64,000 bases of DNA from an uncultured Aquimarina sp. (GTDB taxonomy: Bacteria > Bacteroidota > Bacteroidia > Flavobacteriales > Flavobacteriaceae), in assembly GCA_947498765.1 (NCBI GenBank), contig CANMLG010000016.1, positions 124,001 through 188,000 of the forward strand, in the 5' to 3' direction. The position numbers and the translations under genes were made by a program. The stretch's first letter is position 1. Every line of letters begins with the position of its first letter. This document shows positions 20,450 through 29,213 of this stretch, one piece after another. Under the pieces are notes generated by a model. It did not search any database and had not been told where the DNA came from. It saw nothing but the letters and a program-made list of their open reading frames with translations.

Positions 20450-21631
20450 ATGAAATATCACGTTAACGAAAAAGGATATTATGGAGATTTTGGAGGAGCC
20501 TATATCCCCGAAATGTTATATCCTAATGTAGAAGAATTACGAACGAAGTATCTAGAAATAATGGATCAACCTGAGTTTAAAGCTGAGTTCGATCAATTGT
20601 TAAAGGATTATGTGGGACGACCAAGCCCGTTATATTATGCAAAACGACTTTCGGAAAAATACCATACAAAAGTGTATTTAAAACGAGAAGACTTGAATCA
20701 TACCGGAGCGCATAAAGTGAATAATACTATAGGTCAAATACTAGTTGCCAAAAAATTAGGTAAACACCGAATTATTGCAGAAACTGGAGCTGGTCAACAT
20801 GGTGTGGCTACAGCTACGGTTTGCGCGCTTATGGGGATTCAGTGTATCGTATACATGGGGGAAATTGATATCAAACGACAAGCACCTAATGTGGCTCGTA
20901 TGAAAATGCTTGGCGCAGAAGTTAGACCTGCAAAATCGGGAAGTAGAACCTTGAAGGATGCCACTAATGAGGCTATTCGCGATTGGATTAATAATCCTGT
21001 AGATACGCACTATATTATTGGATCGGCCATTGGGCCACATCCATATCCTGATATGGTAACCCGTTTTCAGAGCATTATTTCGGAAGAGATTAAGTGGCAG
21101 TTAAAAGAAAAAGAAGGTCGAGAAAATCCTGATTATGTAGTTGCTTGCATTGGTGGAGGAAGTAATGCAGCAGGAACCTATTATCACTTTTTGGACACAC
21201 CAGAAGTAGGAATTATAGCAGTAGAAGCTGCAGGGAAAGGAGTAGATAGCGGCGAAAGTGCGGCGACAAGTAAATTAGGAAAAGAAGGTATTATTCACGG
21301 TTGTAAAACTTTGTTAATGCAATCACCAGATGGGCAGATTACGGAGCCTTATTCGATTTCAGCGGGCTTAGACTACCCGGGTGTTGGACCAATGCATTCA
21401 CATTTATCACGTACGGGAAGAGCCGAATTCTTTTCAGTAACGGATGATGATGCTATGACAGCAGGTTTGGAGCTTTCACAATTAGAAGGCATTATTCCTG
21501 CTATTGAAACTTCACATGCACTAGCTATTTTTAATGAGAAAAAATTTAAACCAGATGATGTGGTAGTGATTAGTCTTTCGGGAAGAGGAGATAAGGATTT
21601 GAATACTTATATCGACTATTTTAAATTATAG
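20450..21631 (+). CDS. trpB: Tryptophan synthase beta chain
   Basis: 393 aa from ATG 20450 ([16 protein letters not shown]); an upstream in-frame start at 20429 lies inside the repeat and is unlikely. The PLP lysine is in [13 protein letters not shown], and the phosphate loop is [13 protein letters not shown]. It condenses indole with serine. It pairs with TrpA, whose gene follows after a 71-bp gap holding another hairpin. Confidence 0.96.
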   Translation: MKYHVNEKGYYGDFGGAYIPEMLYPNVEELRTKYLEIMDQPEFKAEFDQLLKDYVGRPSPLYYAKRLSEKYHTKVYLKREDLNHTGAHKVNNTIGQILVAKKLGKHRIIAETGAGQHGVATATVCALMGIQCIVYMGEIDIKRQAPNVARMKMLGAEVRPAKSGSRTLKDATNEAIRDWINNPVDTHYIIGSAIGPHPYPDMVTRFQSIISEEIKWQLKEKEGRENPDYVVACIGGGSNAAGTYYHFLDTPEVGIIAVEAAGKGVDSGESAATSKLGKEGIIHGCKTLLMQSPDGQITEPYSISAGLDYPGVGPMHSHLSRTGRAEFFSVTDDDAMTAGLELSQLEGIIPAIETSHALAIFNEKKFKPDDVVVISLSGRGDKDLNTYIDYFKL

Positions 21632-21637
21632 ATTTTA

Positions 21638-21696
21638 GATATGAGATATGAGTATTGAGATAAGTCTCAATACTGTGTACTCAATACTCAATACTA
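21638..21696. repeat. Hairpin and short-word repeat in the trpB-trpA gap
   Basis: AGTATTGAGA (21651-21660) pairs with TCTCAATACT (21665-21674) around TAAG. TACTCAATACTCAATACT follows and GATATGAGATATGAG precedes. There is no poly-T tract. Confidence 0.7.
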
Positions 21697-21702
21697 GTAA
21701 AA

Positions 21703-22464
21703 ATGAACAGAATAAATAAAAAATTAAGCGAAGACAAAAAGTTATTGTCTATATATTTTACAGCAGGATATCCTTCATTAAATGATACTGCTACGGTTAT
21801 TAAAAAATTAGAAGATAACGGGGTGGATATGATTGAAATTGGATTGCCATTTAGTGATCCATTGGCAGATGGTCCAACTATTCAAGATAGTTCAACGGCA
21901 GCCTTAAAAAATGGAATGACTACGCAAAAGTTATTTGAGCAGTTGGAAGGAATTAGAGATACCGTTAATATACCATTAATTATTATGGGATATTTTAATC
22001 CAATGATGCAATATGGGGTAGAAGCTTTTTGTAAAAAATGTGCCGAATTAGGAATTGATGGTCTTATCATACCCGATTTACCAGTGGCAGAATATGATGA
22101 ACATTACAGGGCTACTTTTGAAAAATATGGGTTGATTAATGTATTTTTAATTACTCCGCAAACTAGCGAAGAACGTATTCGATTTATTGATAGTGTTTCT
22201 AATGGATTTATTTATATGGTAAGTTCGGCTAGTGTTACAGGTTCAACTTCGGGATTTGGAAATACGCAAGAAAGTTATTTTAATCGTATAGAAGCCATGA
22301 ATTTAAAAAATCCGCAAATTGTAGGATTTGGGATTAATAATGCAGAAACCTTTACTCAAGCAACAACAAAAGCTAAAGGAGCAATTATTGGTTCAGCATT
22401 TATAAAAATGATTACTAAAGATGGAATTGATGGTATTTCAAATTTTATAAAAGGAATTAGATAA
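21703..22464 (+). CDS. trpA: Tryptophan synthase alpha chain
   Basis: 253 aa. Motifs: FTAGYPSLNDTATVI, MIEIGLPFSDPLADGPTIQ (catalytic Glu and Asp), GLIIPDLPVAEY and VGFGINNAETF. It cleaves indole-glycerol phosphate to indole, which is channelled to TrpB. It is the last gene of the operon and is followed by a strong terminator. Confidence 0.96.
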   Translation: MNRINKKLSEDKKLLSIYFTAGYPSLNDTATVIKKLEDNGVDMIEIGLPFSDPLADGPTIQDSSTAALKNGMTTQKLFEQLEGIRDTVNIPLIIMGYFNPMMQYGVEAFCKKCAELGIDGLIIPDLPVAEYDEHYRATFEKYGLINVFLITPQTSEERIRFIDSVSNGFIYMVSSASVTGSTSGFGNTQESYFNRIEAMNLKNPQIVGFGINNAETFTQATTKAKGAIIGSAFIKMITKDGIDGISNFIKGIR

Positions 22465-22485
22465 TATTTTTAAATAAAAAAAGAG

Positions 22486-22517
22486 AAAGCTCATTATAAA
22501 TTTAATGAGCTTTTTTT
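22486..22517 (+). terminator. Terminator of the trp operon
   Basis: AAAGCTCATTA (22486-22496) pairs with TAATGAGCTTT (22503-22513), continuing into a run of seven T. Confidence 0.85.
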
Positions 22518-22574
22518 ATAAGGATACTATTTTATACTTTTGGAGGTATAATCTAAAAATAAAATCGAACAATA

Positions 22575-23396
22575 ATGGAAGAAAAATTAGCATCAATTGA
22601 TTTTGGGAAAATAACAAGCATTGCTATCGAATACGGTATCAAAATAGGGCAAGCATTAATTTTATTACTAGTAGGTTTATGGGTAATAAAACAAGTGGTT
22701 AAGGCTGTAAAAAAGATAATTAAGAAAACTGACATAGATGAGTCTTTAAGTGGTTTTTTAGTAAGCTTACTTACTTGGATTTTAAAAATATTACTATTTA
22801 TTAGTGTATTAGGGCAATTAGGAGTTGCAACAACATCATTTGTAGCGATTATAGGTGCTGCTGGTTTGGCTGTAGGTTTAGCATTACAAGGGTCTTTAGC
22901 AAATTTTGCTGGAGGAGCATTGATTTTATTATTTAAGCCCTTTAAAGTAGGAGATCTTATTGAAGCTCAATCTGCAATAGGAGTGGTAAAGGAAATTCAA
23001 ATATTCGTAACAAAAATTCTTACTCCAGAAAATAAAGAAGTAATTATACCTAATGGAGCCTTATCTAATGGTAATATTACAAATTTTTCAAGTACTGGAC
23101 ATTTACGTGTAGATTTAACCGTAGGAATTAGCTATTCGGATGATATAGAAAAAGCTAAAACAGTAATCATGGATACGCTTATGAGCGATCCTAAAGTGTT
23201 AAAATCTCCAGCGCCAACAGTTGCGGTTGGTGAGTTGGCAGATAGCTCGGTTAATATTTTAGTGCGCCCTCATGCTACAGTAGCTAATTACTGGGATGTG
23301 TATTTTAATTCATTACAGAATGTGAAAGTAGCACTTGATAAAGCAGGTATTGAAATCCCATTCCCACAGCAGGTGAATCATACGGCTAAAGCATAA
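22575..23396 (+). CDS. Small-conductance mechanosensitive channel (MscS family)
   Basis: 273 aa. Three N-terminal membrane helices (about residues 20-40, 60-80 and 85-115). The pore helix shows the Ala/Gly pattern VAIIGAAGLAVGLALQGSLANFAGG, given here as GLALQGSLANFAGG, followed by FKPFKVGD. The C-terminal cytoplasmic cage ends IEIPFPQQ. It opens under membrane tension and releases solutes on osmotic downshock. A second MscS homologue is at 58904. Convergent with the flavohemoglobin gene through a shared terminator. Confidence 0.92.
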   Translation: MEEKLASIDFGKITSIAIEYGIKIGQALILLLVGLWVIKQVVKAVKKIIKKTDIDESLSGFLVSLLTWILKILLFISVLGQLGVATTSFVAIIGAAGLAVGLALQGSLANFAGGALILLFKPFKVGDLIEAQSAIGVVKEIQIFVTKILTPENKEVIIPNGALSNGNITNFSSTGHLRVDLTVGISYSDDIEKAKTVIMDTLMSDPKVLKSPAPTVAVGELADSSVNILVRPHATVANYWDVYFNSLQNVKVALDKAGIEIPFPQQVNHTAKA

Positions 23397-23427
23397 GTAG
23401 TCAGATAAAATTTAGAATTTACAAAAT

Positions 23428-23465
23428 AAAAGAAGGTAATATGCTGTATATTGCCTTCTTTTATT
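23428..23465. terminator. Bidirectional terminator between mscS and the flavohemoglobin gene
   Basis: AAAAGAAGGTAATAT (23428-23442) pairs with ATATTGCCTTCTTTT, allowing one mismatch. A and T runs flank both sides. Confidence 0.75.
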
Positions 23466-23478
23466 TTTTATAGTATTT

Positions 23479-24675
23479 CTATACTAGATCAATACTAGGG
23501 CCAAAAAATTCAAAATTAATATTGGTTTCAGGAACGTTTAGTAGTTTTAAAATGCTAATTGTATTGATCATAAATGGCTTTGGTCCGCAAAAATAAAAGT
23601 CACTTTCAGGATTTATTTTTAATTCTTTTAAAATCTCTAATGTTAAAAAGCCTTTAAAATTATAATCTTTAGTCAGTTGGTCAGCACTTAAAGGTTCGCT
23701 GTAAATAGTAGTTAGTGTTGTTTGATCGTTTGCATGTTCAGCAATTTCGTTTTTAAATGCTTGAACATTACTGTTTTTTACACATTGTATTAAATGTATA
23801 GGTCTTTTTTTATGGGTTAAAGTTGATAAATACATACTAATTAAAGGAGTTATTCCCACCCCACCACTAATTAAAACTAAAGGATTTTCAGTGTTTTTTA
23901 ATGTGAAATTACCAGAGGGCATTCCAAAAAATAACGTATCTCCTATAGTAATGGTTGAATGAAGATGATTGGATACCATGCCTTTAGGAGTGCCTTCTTC
24001 TTTTTTTACACTGATTCTTAAATGATTTTTATAAGGAGTATCGGATAAACTATAATTCCGGGTGTGTTTGTGTGTTGTATTTGGAATATCAATAGTTAAT
24101 GATATGTATTGTCCAGGTGTAAATTGAGGAATAGATGTATTGTCTTTTCTTTGTAAATAAAAGGAAGTAATAACATCACTTTCTTTAACTTTATTTATAA
24201 CTACAAACTCTTTCATTCCTCTAAAACCGCCTTTGTTGTTTTCTTTTTCTACGTATAATTGTTCTTCCCTTTTTATAAAAATAACAGATAAGCTTTCATA
24301 AGCTTCTGCCCAAGCATTAATGATTACAGGAGTGGCGGCATCACCTAAAACTAGTTTTATAGCATTCAAAAGATTTTTCCCAACTATAGGATACATATCT
24401 TTAGAAATAGAAAAACTAGCATGTTTTTGAGCAATAGATTCGACAGTATCATTAAGTAATTCAAGTTTATCAATATGACAGGCGTATTGAAATATGGCGT
24501 TTGCGAGGGCTTTTGGTTGCTCTCCTTTTATTTGATTTGTCATATTGAAAATGTTTTTCATTTCAGGATGATTTTCAAATAGTTGTTTGTAAAATACTTT
24601 GGTAATAATTTCGCCATGTTGTTGTAAAACGGGGGCTGTTGATTTTATGATATCTATAGTTTCTTGATTGGGCAT
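23479..24675 (-). CDS. hmp: Flavohemoglobin (nitric oxide dioxygenase)
   Basis: 398 aa. Residues 1-140 form the globin domain (proximal His in AQKHASFSI). Residues about 155-260 form the FAD domain (RNYSLSDTPYKN). The NAD domain follows (LISGGVGITPLISMYLS, FYFCGPKPFM) and the chain ends FEFFGPSIDLV. The enzyme oxidises NO to nitrate with O2 and NAD(P)H. It is divergent from a Crp/Fnr regulator; an FNR-type palindrome lies in the shared region, which suggests NO or oxygen control. Confidence 0.94.
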   Translation of the reverse strand: MPNQETIDIIKSTAPVLQQHGEIITKVFYKQLFENHPEMKNIFNMTNQIKGEQPKALANAIFQYACHIDKLELLNDTVESIAQKHASFSISKDMYPIVGKNLLNAIKLVLGDAATPVIINAWAEAYESLSVIFIKREEQLYVEKENNKGGFRGMKEFVVINKVKESDVITSFYLQRKDNTSIPQFTPGQYISLTIDIPNTTHKHTRNYSLSDTPYKNHLRISVKKEEGTPKGMVSNHLHSTITIGDTLFFGMPSGNFTLKNTENPLVLISGGVGITPLISMYLSTLTHKKRPIHLIQCVKNSNVQAFKNEIAEHANDQTTLTTIYSEPLSADQLTKDYNFKGFLTLEILKELKINPESDFYFCGPKPFMINTISILKLLNVPETNINFEFFGPSIDLV

Positions 24676-24783
24676 AATAGGTGTTAAATTTTGTTTGATT
24701 TATAAGGTTTTCTAAAATAATGTTGAGTTATTTTTAGAATTAGTTTCTTTACAAAATTAATAGTGGAGTCAGGATAAATTTTA

Positions 24784-24795
24784 TGATCCAAATCA
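24784..24795. promoter_or_regulatory. FNR/DNR-type palindrome between hmp and the Crp/Fnr gene
   Basis: TGAT-ccaa-ATCA is the core of FNR/DNR boxes. It ends one base before the regulator ATG at 24797 and lies 109 bp upstream of the hmp start. A second palindrome, ATCATATGAT (24792-24801), overlaps it. Confidence 0.55.
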
Positions 24796-24796
24796 T

Positions 24797-25393
24797 ATGA
24801 TATCAAAAAGCATTTTAGAAAAATATAAGGTAGAAATTATCAGTTTTTCAAAGGGAGAAAACATTTTTAAGGCAAGAACTTTTGCAAAATATTACTACCA
24901 GATTATTAGTGGTGGAGTTAAAATGAATTACTACAGTGATAATGGAAATGAATTTATCCAGGGAATTTTTGGAAAGAATAAAAGTTTTGGAGAACCCCCG
25001 TTATTAATAGATGTTAAATATCCTGCAAATGCAGAAGCGATTAGTGCTGTTAAAATATATAGAATAGAAAAAGAAGTTTTTAAAAGGATGTTATTTGAAA
25101 ATCCTGAAGTGCATTATGAGTTTTCTAAAATGCTATCCAAGCGTTTGTATTATAAGGCGACAATAGCTAACGGTATTACATCAAATTCTGCTGAAGAAGC
25201 TATTGTTACGTTGTTTAATTACTTAAAGTTTGATGTGTATGAAAATGATACCCTTTTTGGTGTTAAAATTGATTTAACTCGAAAAGATATAGCTGGTTTA
25301 TTGGGTTTAAGTGTAGAAACTACGATAAGAACAATAAAAAGAATGGAAAAGGATAAAATAGTGAAAATTATAAATACTAAAGTGTATTTTTAA
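24797..25393 (+). CDS. Crp/Fnr-family regulator adjacent to hmp
   Basis: 198 aa. Cyclic-nucleotide-binding-like beta barrel at residues about 15-115, dimerisation helix, then a winged HTH (DIAGLLGLSVETTIRTIKRMEK). The recognition helix keeps Glu and Arg of the FNR pattern (E-T-T-I-R; the FNR Ser is Ile), fitting TGA half sites. No Cys is present, so it cannot hold an FNR-type 4Fe-4S cluster; a DNR-like heme/NO sensor is possible. Its position suggests control of hmp and of itself. Confidence 0.82.
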   Translation: MISKSILEKYKVEIISFSKGENIFKARTFAKYYYQIISGGVKMNYYSDNGNEFIQGIFGKNKSFGEPPLLIDVKYPANAEAISAVKIYRIEKEVFKRMLFENPEVHYEFSKMLSKRLYYKATIANGITSNSAEEAIVTLFNYLKFDVYENDTLFGVKIDLTRKDIAGLLGLSVETTIRTIKRMEKDKIVKIINTKVYF

Positions 25394-25412
25394 AAAGAAA
25401 AAAGAATAGTAA

Positions 25413-25859
25413 ATGTTAGAAATTGTTGTTAAAAGTTATTCCGAATTAACCAAAGCGGAACTTTATAACATTTTACGTATCCGTAGTGAGGTTTTTGTGG
25501 TTGAACAACGGATTGCGTATCAAGATTTAGATTATAAAGATCAAAAAGCAATCCATATAATGGGGTATGTAACTAACGAATTAGTAGCCTATACTCGGAT
25601 TTTTAAACCTAATGATTATTTTGAATATGCAAGTATTGGGCGTGTTTTAGTAACAAAGCAATACCGAAGATTTGATTATGGAAAAGAAATTATGAAAGTA
25701 TCCATTGATGCAGTTGAAAAATATTTTAATGAAACTAAAATCAAAATTTCGGCACAATTATATTTAAAACGTTTTTATACTAATCTTGGATTTGAAGCCT
25801 ACGGAGACGTGTATATGGAAGATGAAATTCCACATACGGCTATGCTAAAAGAGGAATAA
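25413..25859 (+). CDS. GNAT acetyltransferase, ElaA-like
   Basis: 148 aa. The N-terminal LYNILRIRSEVFVVEQRIAYQDLD is the ElaA family pattern (shown in part: RIRSEVFVVEQ, YQDLDYKD). The acetyl-CoA region is ASIGRVLVTKQYRRFDYGKE. The C-terminal YTNLGFEAYGDVYMEDEIPH fits the family. Substrate unknown. It starts 19 bp after the Crp/Fnr gene and may be co-transcribed with it. Confidence 0.85.
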   Translation: MLEIVVKSYSELTKAELYNILRIRSEVFVVEQRIAYQDLDYKDQKAIHIMGYVTNELVAYTRIFKPNDYFEYASIGRVLVTKQYRRFDYGKEIMKVSIDAVEKYFNETKIKISAQLYLKRFYTNLGFEAYGDVYMEDEIPHTAMLKEE

Positions 25860-25876
25860 TTATTTTTAACTGTAAC

Positions 25877-26743
25877 TTAATTAGTTATTTGATTAAGCAT
25901 TTTATAGATATAAGGTAAAATTAATTCTGGATGCGCCCAAGCAATTTCGTGACCTTTTTGAGGAATAGTAACAATTTCTAATGAAGAAAATTTCTTTTTG
26001 CTGTAATTGATATTTGTATAGGGTACTAAATCATCGGCGTCACCGTGTATATGAATTACAGGCGTTTTAACACGGTTCCATTCATGGTCTATTTTTGCCA
26101 TTTCTTGTGCATGAATTGTTTTTTCATCTCCAGCAACTCTGTAACCTCGAGGAACCAACCATCGTGTTAACCACCATTGTGTTAAACGGGAGCCCCATAT
26201 ATCTTTTTCTTGATTAGGATCAATAGCAGGTGAAACCATTATGGTTCCTTTTACATTTTTATTAATAGCCGCAACACGAGCAGCTAAAGGGCCCCCATAG
26301 GAAGAGCCAATGGTTATTACATTTTTTAATTTATAATGGTTAATTAAACGACTCATGGCTTCGGCTTGTGGAGTAATCTCGGGGAGCTCTTTACCAAAAT
26401 TAGAATATCCATATCCAGGTCGATCTATAGCATGTAAATTTGCTTTAGAAATAAGTAAGCTGTCTTTTAGATAGCCGTTCCAAGCAGAAAGTGAACTAGG
26501 AGAGCCATGGAGAAAAATAATATTAATATGACTATTTGAGTTAATGATATGCTGTGATCGTATTTTTAAGTTTAAACTATCAATTTCAAAATAATCAATC
26601 TTTGTAGGTATATTATAATCGTTAAATCGCTTAGTGATTTCGGCATCATTTTCTCTCCATTGAAGTACTGTACATGCATTTATTGAGGATAATAAAAGTA
26701 AAGAAACAGAAATTTTCAGATAGTTTAGAAAATTAGATTTCAT
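25877..26743 (-). CDS. Alpha/beta-hydrolase lipoprotein
   Basis: 288 aa. Lipobox Cys at residue 24 (INAC). The fold is marked by FLHGSPSSLSAWNG (oxyanion loop), the nucleophile elbow GSSYGG, HGDADDLVPY with the acid, and the catalytic His in QKGHEIAW. A membrane-attached esterase or lipase-like enzyme of unknown substrate. The gene follows the DUF3179 gene by 21 bp on the same strand, probably as an operon. Confidence 0.85.
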   Translation of the reverse strand: MKSNFLNYLKISVSLLLLSSINACTVLQWRENDAEITKRFNDYNIPTKIDYFEIDSLNLKIRSQHIINSNSHINIIFLHGSPSSLSAWNGYLKDSLLISKANLHAIDRPGYGYSNFGKELPEITPQAEAMSRLINHYKLKNVITIGSSYGGPLAARVAAINKNVKGTIMVSPAIDPNQEKDIWGSRLTQWWLTRWLVPRGYRVAGDEKTIHAQEMAKIDHEWNRVKTPVIHIHGDADDLVPYTNINYSKKKFSSLEIVTIPQKGHEIAWAHPELILPYIYKMLNQITN

Positions 26744-26764
26744 GAGTTAAAAGTTTTTAATAAG

Positions 26765-28156
26765 TTATTTTACTAATCGAGCCTTAGGATATTGGCTTTG
26801 GAACCCAAACCAAAAGGCGTTATAAGAGTGTAATCTATTTATTTTAGTACTAGTAGTTTTGTTTTTTAAAAAATTCTCATGTACCTCCCAAGTGATTCCA
26901 TTTTGATCAACGACTTCATGTTTACTGGAGTTATATTTTTTAAAAATTAAGCCTTCGTTAAAATAAGCTCTATGTGCGCCACTTTTATCTGTAAATATAA
27001 CAAAAGAGCGTTGGTTTATTTTATCGTAATAAATACTATTTTGTTTTAAAAATTTGGAAGCAATAGCAATAACTTCATCAGATTCTAAGGGAGCTTTAAT
27101 AACTAAAACTTCATCTTTATTATTCAATCTGTGATCTAGTTTAGGAATATTGAACATTAATTTATCGGTAGCAAAATAATTTTTATAGGCTACTCCTTCA
27201 TCGTAATTACGTTGATGTCCAGTGTTAATCGATAATACTTTGGTGTTTGGATGGGCTTTTTTCCAGGCTCCCCAAGTGGATGTGACCACACTTAAGTATT
27301 CTAATTGAATATTTTTGTTTACTAGTGGACCAATAACAGGTTTGCCTAGAGTAGTGCTCCAAAGTGATTGTGTTTTTTGATCATACATTAATTTATTGGA
27401 ACGGTATAAAAATCCACTTGTTCCTAGGCTATAATGAATGCCTTTATGCATGGTTTTATATAGTATTACAGTACCGCATAAGGTGCAATACACTCCTGCA
27501 ACGGGAATGTTACCAACAGTATCAGTAAATAATTCATGCCAGGCTAAAATTCGTTTTGGATAAGCCCTAAAATCTCCATTAATTTCAATACCAAAAACAA
27601 CATTTGAATCTGCTAAATAAGTTACTTCGTTAGCAGAAATCATTTTAGGGTTTCTTAAGGGAGGAATACCATCTTGGTGAACACCACCCCAACGGACCTC
27701 ATCTAATCTAATTATTGATTGGTGTGCTCTTTGATAAAAATATTTAGGAAATTTTGGATCAATAAAGCTATGTAATTTTGCTTTAAATGTGAAGTAGTTC
27801 TTGGTATATGCCGAAGGCCTATTCCAAATAGAAGCATACCAATTATTGTAACTATCTTTTGTTTTTAGCGTTGTTTTTTCTTCTAAAATTTTATGTAGCT
27901 GTCGTCTAATTCTATGATCTCTCACAAAATATAAAGTATCTACTAATAAAATTTCATCACTCTCAGTCCAATTTTCAATTATATAATCAATAGCTCTTTG
28001 GTGGACAAGAATATCTGTTGAGGTAAAAAAATCTAAAAAATAGGCGTAGTGCGGTTTTTCTTTTAAAGAAGTTGTTTTTGTAGCTGCAAGTAAACTATTG
28101 GATTGTAATAGGGCAATGCTAAAAATAGTTAGAATTAGTATCTTTTTCATATTCAT
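26765..28156 (-). CDS. DUF3179 domain-containing secreted protein
   Basis: 463 aa. Signal peptide at about residues 1-24. The DUF3179 domain is recognised by GVYCTLCGTVILYKT with a CxxC pair, followed by GTSGFLYRSNKLMYD and SLWSTTLGKPVIGPL. The function of the family is not established; the CxxC suggests redox or metal binding. The start is ATG 28156 (MNMKK) or two codons later. It is upstream of the alpha/beta hydrolase in the same direction. Confidence 0.82.
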   Translation of the reverse strand: MNMKKILILTIFSIALLQSNSLLAATKTTSLKEKPHYAYFLDFFTSTDILVHQRAIDYIIENWTESDEILLVDTLYFVRDHRIRRQLHKILEEKTTLKTKDSYNNWYASIWNRPSAYTKNYFTFKAKLHSFIDPKFPKYFYQRAHQSIIRLDEVRWGGVHQDGIPPLRNPKMISANEVTYLADSNVVFGIEINGDFRAYPKRILAWHELFTDTVGNIPVAGVYCTLCGTVILYKTMHKGIHYSLGTSGFLYRSNKLMYDQKTQSLWSTTLGKPVIGPLVNKNIQLEYLSVVTSTWGAWKKAHPNTKVLSINTGHQRNYDEGVAYKNYFATDKLMFNIPKLDHRLNNKDEVLVIKAPLESDEVIAIASKFLKQNSIYYDKINQRSFVIFTDKSGAHRAYFNEGLIFKKYNSSKHEVVDQNGITWEVHENFLKNKTTSTKINRLHSYNAFWFGFQSQYPKARLVK

Positions 28157-28210
28157 TTTTGAGTCTTAATAACTATTAAAAAGAGTAATTTTTAGTGTTC
28201 ACATAAACAA

Positions 28211-28241
28211 ATAAGGGAGCTAACACATAGCGCTCCCTTAT
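28211..28241. terminator. Terminator downstream of the spondin gene
   Basis: ATAAGGGAGC (28211-28220) pairs with GCTCCCTTAT (28232-28241). It lies 34 bp past the stop codon of the minus-strand spondin gene. Confidence 0.7.
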
Positions 28242-28274
28242 ATAATGTGGATGTAATTAAAAATGAATTAATGA

Positions 28275-29012
28275 TTACTGATTCAATATTTCATTTAAAC
28301 TTTCTAAAAGTTCGCTAAAATTACCTCTTTCAGCTAAAAGCTGTAAACCATCTCCTCTGTCGGCAGCACCTTCAGTAAAAAAAGGATTATTGTTATTATG
28401 AACAACTAATACACCAGGGGAGATTCGAATAGGATCTGGATCAGCAAATTCGCCTCTAAGATTTTCAATTCTTAGTGTAAATGTTCTATTACTAGCATTA
28501 TAATTTGTTATTTCTGCTTTTAAGTATGCAGAAACATCAGTATCTATAATTCTCACATTTACATCATCATCATCGGCTCTTAACTCAGGGCTTCCACCAC
28601 CTCTGGTAGCTTCATTTTCTTCTTCGGTGCCAGCATCCCATAATAAAATCTGACTTGTAATATCACCAGTAATGGCAGAGCCATCATTGTTAAAAATAGT
28701 TATTCCTGTACCTCTTGGAGCAAAAAGCCAATCGTTACTAATTGATGACATGGAAACAAAACTCATTTTGGCGTTATTTGCACCTTCAGGTACAGTAAAG
28801 TTTAATTCATAAAATTCTTCAGGAGAATCTAGACTTGCTCGCTCAGGATTTGATCTGTTCTCATTTAAATTTTGTGGTGAATTGTAAGACACAACTTCAA
28901 CTAAATTTGGAGTTTCTGTAGGGTTCGTAGTGTTATCATCATCATCATTACATGAAAAAAGAGCGAGTGCAATGAAAAGTGCTGACAACGAAATTGATTT
29001 TCTAATTTTCAT
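28275..29012 (-). CDS. Spondin-domain lipoprotein (single domain)
   Basis: 245 aa. Lipobox Cys at residue 21 (LFSC), then a run of Asp. Residues about 60-235 form a spondin_N-like domain: MSFVSMSSISNDWLFAPRG, ITGDITSQILLWDAGTEEE (in part ILLWDAGTEEE), and ISPGVLVVHNNNNPFF. The family is extracellular in animals and of unknown function in bacteria. A two-domain paralogue is at 32777. Both flank a LytTR regulator and an OB-fold/YceI operon. Confidence 0.78.
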   Translation of the reverse strand: MKIRKSISLSALFIALALFSCNDDDDNTTNPTETPNLVEVVSYNSPQNLNENRSNPERASLDSPEEFYELNFTVPEGANNAKMSFVSMSSISNDWLFAPRGTGITIFNNDGSAITGDITSQILLWDAGTEEENEATRGGGSPELRADDDDVNVRIIDTDVSAYLKAEITNYNASNRTFTLRIENLRGEFADPDPIRISPGVLVVHNNNNPFFTEGAADRGDGLQLLAERGNFSELLESLNEILNQ

Positions 29013-29213
29013 AACTTTTTGTATTTGATTTGTAAATTAAAGTTATTGTGTAGTCTATTTTTTTGATAAATACTTACTTTTTTATTAAAAAAACAGTAAA
29101 TAATGTATTTAAATAAGGTAAATTATGAGCTTTCGTAAAATGAGAAGATGTGTTTAAATCACATAATAAATAAATTATGGAAAATAAAAAAGCTACTTAT
29201 AATCGTTTTTTGA

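Noticed and set aside
16624-21696. Repeats in the trp gaps as transcription terminators
   Set aside because: They lack T runs and lie between genes of one pathway that should be co-transcribed.
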